From Devosia sp. A8/3-2 (lineage in GTDB: Bacteria > Pseudomonadota > Alphaproteobacteria > Rhizobiales > Devosiaceae), in NCBI GenBank assembly GCA_025452255.1, contig CP104974.1, positions 3,946,156 to 4,010,155 of the forward strand: a DNA stretch of 64,000 bases, given 5' to 3'. The notes below the pieces were generated by a model. It was not told the origin of the DNA and did not search any database. It was given only the letters and a program-made list of their open reading frames with translations. Below, in pieces: positions 61,691-64,000 of the stretch. How positions within the stretch are numbered: position 1 is the stretch's first letter; every line of letters starts with the position of its first letter. The translations under genes and the position numbers were made by a program.

Positions 61691-61701
61691 TTTGTAGTTC
61701 C

Positions 61702-61760
61702 TTATCGCTTTACGATATACTCATATTCTTTTTCAGCGATTTATTATTGTAAAACGATAA
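61702..61760. promoter_or_regulatory. Paired operator-like sites between divergent genes
   Basis: TTATCGCTTTACGATA (61702-61717) and, on the other strand, TTATCGTTTTACAATA (61745-61760) differ at two of 16 positions. Their centres are 43 bp apart, about four helical turns. The first is itself a palindrome (TATCG-CTTTA-CGATA). The adjacent XRE protein is the likely ligand. Confidence 0.6.
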
Positions 61761-61797
61761 TTTTTGGGTTAGCCATTGTGCATAGCGGAGAACCCAG

Positions 61798-62381
61798 ATG
61801 ATCGACACCAAAGCCAACCCGCTGCTTGCCGGGCACCATGCCGCCAGCATTCCTGTTGCTGTCCGCACCGCGCGGCTCTTCAACCTGCTGGCCGTCGCGT
61901 CAGTCGCCATTGCCGCCCTGCTGCCATTGGCGGTGGTGCTGTATTGGACCATGGCGGACCGGGCAGAGGTGCTGCGCTCGAGCGGGCTGACGCCTGATAT
62001 CATGCGTGAGTTTGGCGCGACCCAGCGTTTCAGCGCGGCCTTTGTCACTGTGCTAACCGTATTGCCGCTGTCCCGGGCGTTGGTGCGGCTGCGTGTATGC
62101 TTCACCGAATTTGCCGGCGGGCGGCCCTTCGCTGCGCGCGGCATAGCCGGGCTGCGCGACTTTGCCGCCGGGATGGCACTCGCCGCCATTGCCAAGCTGG
62201 TCGGCTTTACCCTGCTGATGCTGGTGCTGACTGGAACGCCCTGCCGGGCATGCGTCAGCTCGCCATTCAGATCAATAGCGATATGCTGATCATGGCGCTG
62301 TTTGCGGCCATTGTAGCGTCGCTGGGCTGGGCGATGGAAAAGGCCGCCGCCATTGCCGAAGAAAACAGTCAGTTCGTGTGA
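61798..62381 (+). CDS. DUF2975 membrane protein, frameshifted
   Basis: This is a four-helix membrane protein of about 194 residues. Helices: FNLLAVASVAIAALLPLAVV, FVTVLTVLPLSRAL, AAGMALAAIAKLVGFTLLML and MLIMALFAAIVASLGWAMEK. Between helices two and three, LVRLRVCFTEFAGGRPFAAR is the conserved cytoplasmic loop. A break near 62240 separates the last helix. DUF2975 genes are almost always paired with a small XRE gene (YoaS-YozG in Bacillus), as here, where the stop overlaps the XRE start (GTGA). The function of the pair is unknown. Confidence 0.8.
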
Positions 62382-62611
62382 CCGGCATGGCCATCAAGAT
62401 CAATCTGGCGGTGATGCTGGCGCGGCGAAATGCCAAGTCCAAGGACCTCGCCGAATATATCGGCATTACCGAGGCCAATCTGAGCCTGCTCAAACAGGGC
62501 AAGGTCAAGGGCATCCGCTTCGACACGCTGGACGCCATCTGCCGGTATCTGGACTGCCAGCCGGGCGACATTCTCGAACATGATGCGGCGGCTGTGGAAG
62601 CCGCCGATTAG
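62378..62611 (+). CDS. Small XRE/Cro-C1 family regulator (YozG-like)
   Basis: This intact single-domain HTH protein of 74-77 residues reads MAIKINLAVMLARRNAKSKD, then IGITEANLSLLKQGKVKGIR and LDAICRYLDCQPGDILEH, the canonical YozG/YdaS-like small repressor pattern. The start is GTG at 62378 or ATG at 62387. Coupled to DUF2975. It probably binds the paired palindromes upstream of the operon. Confidence 0.85.
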   Translation: MTGMAIKINLAVMLARRNAKSKDLAEYIGITEANLSLLKQGKVKGIRFDTLDAICRYLDCQPGDILEHDAAAVEAAD

Positions 62612-62639
62612 GCATCCTGCCGGCGCCGGCAGGGTATTG

Positions 62640-62680
62640 ATGCGGCGCGTGATCCCGTAGTCCACGCGCCGCATTTTGGC
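62640..62680. terminator. Terminator-like hairpin after the XRE gene
   Basis: ATGCGGCGCGTG (62640-62651) pairs with CACGCGCCGCAT (62663-62674), followed by TTTGGCTTTTGG. Just before it lies the perfect palindrome CCTGCCGGCGCCGGCAGG (62616-62633). Confidence 0.75.
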
Positions 62681-62725
62681 TTTTGGCTGGGCGCCTTTGC
62701 CCCAGCCGCTTGTGCCGTGTTGCGA

Positions 62726-62767
62726 GCGGCCCTCGGGTCGAGCCCGAGGGAGATGCGGTGGTTGGGG
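62726..62767. repeat. Dispersed palindrome, family A
   Basis: CCCTCGGG (62730-62737), TCGAG loop, CCCGAGGG (62743-62750), then AGATGCGGTGGTTGGGGAG. It lies between the XRE gene and the converging lysK. Confidence 0.8.
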
Positions 62768-62793
62768 AGAGATTGGGCTCTGCCCGCCGGCCG

Positions 62794-64000
62794 CTACCCC
62801 TTGAGCATTTTCCCCGCCGGGGCGTCTTCGATGAGCTTGCGGGTTTCGGTGACGCCGAACAGGGCGATGAAGGAGCCGAAACGGGGCCCTGATCTTCGCC
62901 GAGCAGCACCTGATAGATGGCCTTGAACCAGTCACGCAGCGGCTCGAACTTGTGTTCGTTGCCGATGGCGTAGACCAGATCCTGCAAGGCGCCGCCATCG
63001 GTGGAGCCTTCGTATCCGGCAAGCTGGTCGTGCAGGTCCTGCAGGGCTGCGCGTTCCTGATCGGTGGGGGCGCGATAGACCTTGTTCGGCTTTACCTTGT
63101 CGTTGAAGTAACGCACGGCATAGGTGGCGAGGCGATCGATCTCGGGGTGGCTCTCGGCCGTGGCGCCATGCAGATAGCGCGAGATGAAGCCCCAGAGCAC
63201 CTTGGTCTCGGTGGCATTGGCCGTGGCGACGAGGTTGAGCAGCAGCGCGAAGCTGAGCGGCACTTCGGGATTGGGCACATTGCCGTAATGGACGTGGAAG
63301 GCCGGGTTTTCGATGCGCGCCGCCACGTCCCGGCCCTGATAGGCGGACAGGAAGCTATAATATTCGTCGACGGCACGCGGAATGACATCGAAATGCAGCC
63401 GCTTGGCCGTGCGCGGCTTCTGGAACATGTAGAGCCCCGAGCTGTCATTGCTGGCATAGGTCAGCCATTCGTCGATGGTCAGCCCATTGCCCTTGGACTT
63501 GGAGATCTTCTGCCCTTCGGAATCGAGGAAGAGCTCGAACACATAGTGCTCAGGCGCCTTGCCGCCGAGGATTTCGCAAATCTTGTCGTAGACATGGGCG
63601 TTGGTCTGGTGGTCCTTGCCGAACATTTCTGAAATCAATGCCAAGGGCGGCCCAGCGCATGCCGAAATCGGGCTTCCACTGCATTTTCACATGGCCGCCG
63701 GTGACCGGAACGGTCGTGTCGTGGCCATCTTCGTCGGCAAAGGTGACGGTGCCATTGACTGCATCGACTTCCTTCATCGGCACATAGAGTACGCGGCCTG
63801 AAATCGGGGAGATCGGCAGGAAAGGCGAATAGGTCGCCTGCCGCTCGGCGCCCAAAGTGGGGAGCATGACGGCCATGATGTCGTCATAGCGCTCGGCGGC
63901 GCGGCGCAGCACGGCGTCGAACTTGCCGGAGCGGTAATAATCGGTGGCGCTGGCGAATTCGTAGTCGAAGCCGAAGGTATCGAGGAACCGGCGCAGCATG
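62794..64000 (-). CDS. lysK: Class I lysyl-tRNA synthetase, 5' part beyond the window, frameshifted
   Basis: This is the class I (archaeal/alphaproteobacterial) LysRS, which charges tRNA-Lys. The visible C-terminal 400 residues include [36 protein letters not shown], the KMSKS equivalent [20 protein letters not shown], and helical tRNA-binding parts such as [20 protein letters not shown]. Breaks near 63635 and 62887 are inferred; after the last one the end reads [20 protein letters not shown] up to 62794. The HIGH-containing N-terminus lies past position 64000. Presence of this enzyme instead of LysS supports a Rhizobiales-type genome. Confidence 0.92.

Overview
The window is about 64 kb of high-GC alphaproteobacterial chromosome, most likely from Hyphomicrobiales (Rhizobiales) and possibly Devosia-like. 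Support comes from a C4-pathway hemA (5-aminolevulinate synthase), a class I lysyl-tRNA synthetase, a PodJ-like polar factor, and the gene order DUF2948-hisD-UPF0262-phosphatase-infA-maf-yacG. Short GC-rich palindromes of the kind common in this order are dispersed between genes. The genus is an inference; no rRNA gene is present. I see no insertion sequence, prophage, integrase or CRISPR array.

Sequence quality is a major feature. By eye I count roughly 75-85 places where homology jumps reading frame, about 1.3 per kb, and they affect housekeeping genes such as glpK, murA, hisD, hemA, pyrD and lysK. Genes that read through intact are mostly short. This pattern fits uncorrected single-base indels, not pseudogenisation. 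I therefore give the full inferred span of each gene and note approximate breaks.

Layout. 0.2-7.2 kb holds an M20 amidohydrolase, an AbrB-type membrane protein, two tandem paralogous small secreted proteins, a GH13 alpha-glucosidase, an acetyltransferase, a cupin and a 2-hydroxyacid dehydrogenase. 7.4-10.7 kb is a circularly permuted ATP-grasp / alpha-E / transglutaminase-like cluster. 12.8-16 kb carries glpD and glpK. 16.4-19.7 kb has a CAP lipoprotein, an antibiotic-kinase-like gene and uxaC. 20.2-26.8 kb is a tricarboxylate locus: a TctD/TctE-like two-component pair, an extracellular binding protein and, on the other strand, tctCBA. A chemoreceptor and tRNA-Phe follow.

30-34 kb is the conserved yacG-maf-infA-phosphatase-UPF0262-hisD-DUF2948 gene string (minus strand). 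A TetR/HlyD/ABC-2 exporter cassette (34.4-38.1 kb, plus strand) separates it from murA (38.1-39.4 kb). 40-45.8 kb carries tRNA-Thr, envelope proteins, an SDR, hemA with an FNR/FixK-like box, a FixJ-like regulator whose receiver lacks the phospho-acceptor Asp, and mscL. 46-48.3 kb is a hybrid kinase and NarL-type regulator pair. 48.5-52 kb is a PodJ-like protein. 52-57 kb has a TauE/SafE exporter with a TIGR02186 protein, then the ligase-associated nuclease PdeM and helicase. 57-61.3 kb holds a P-loop kinase, pyrD-DUF952, and an S24 repressor operon with an AAC(6')-like acetyltransferase and DUF2087. The window closes with a DUF2975/XRE pair under paired operator-like sites and the 3' part of lysK.
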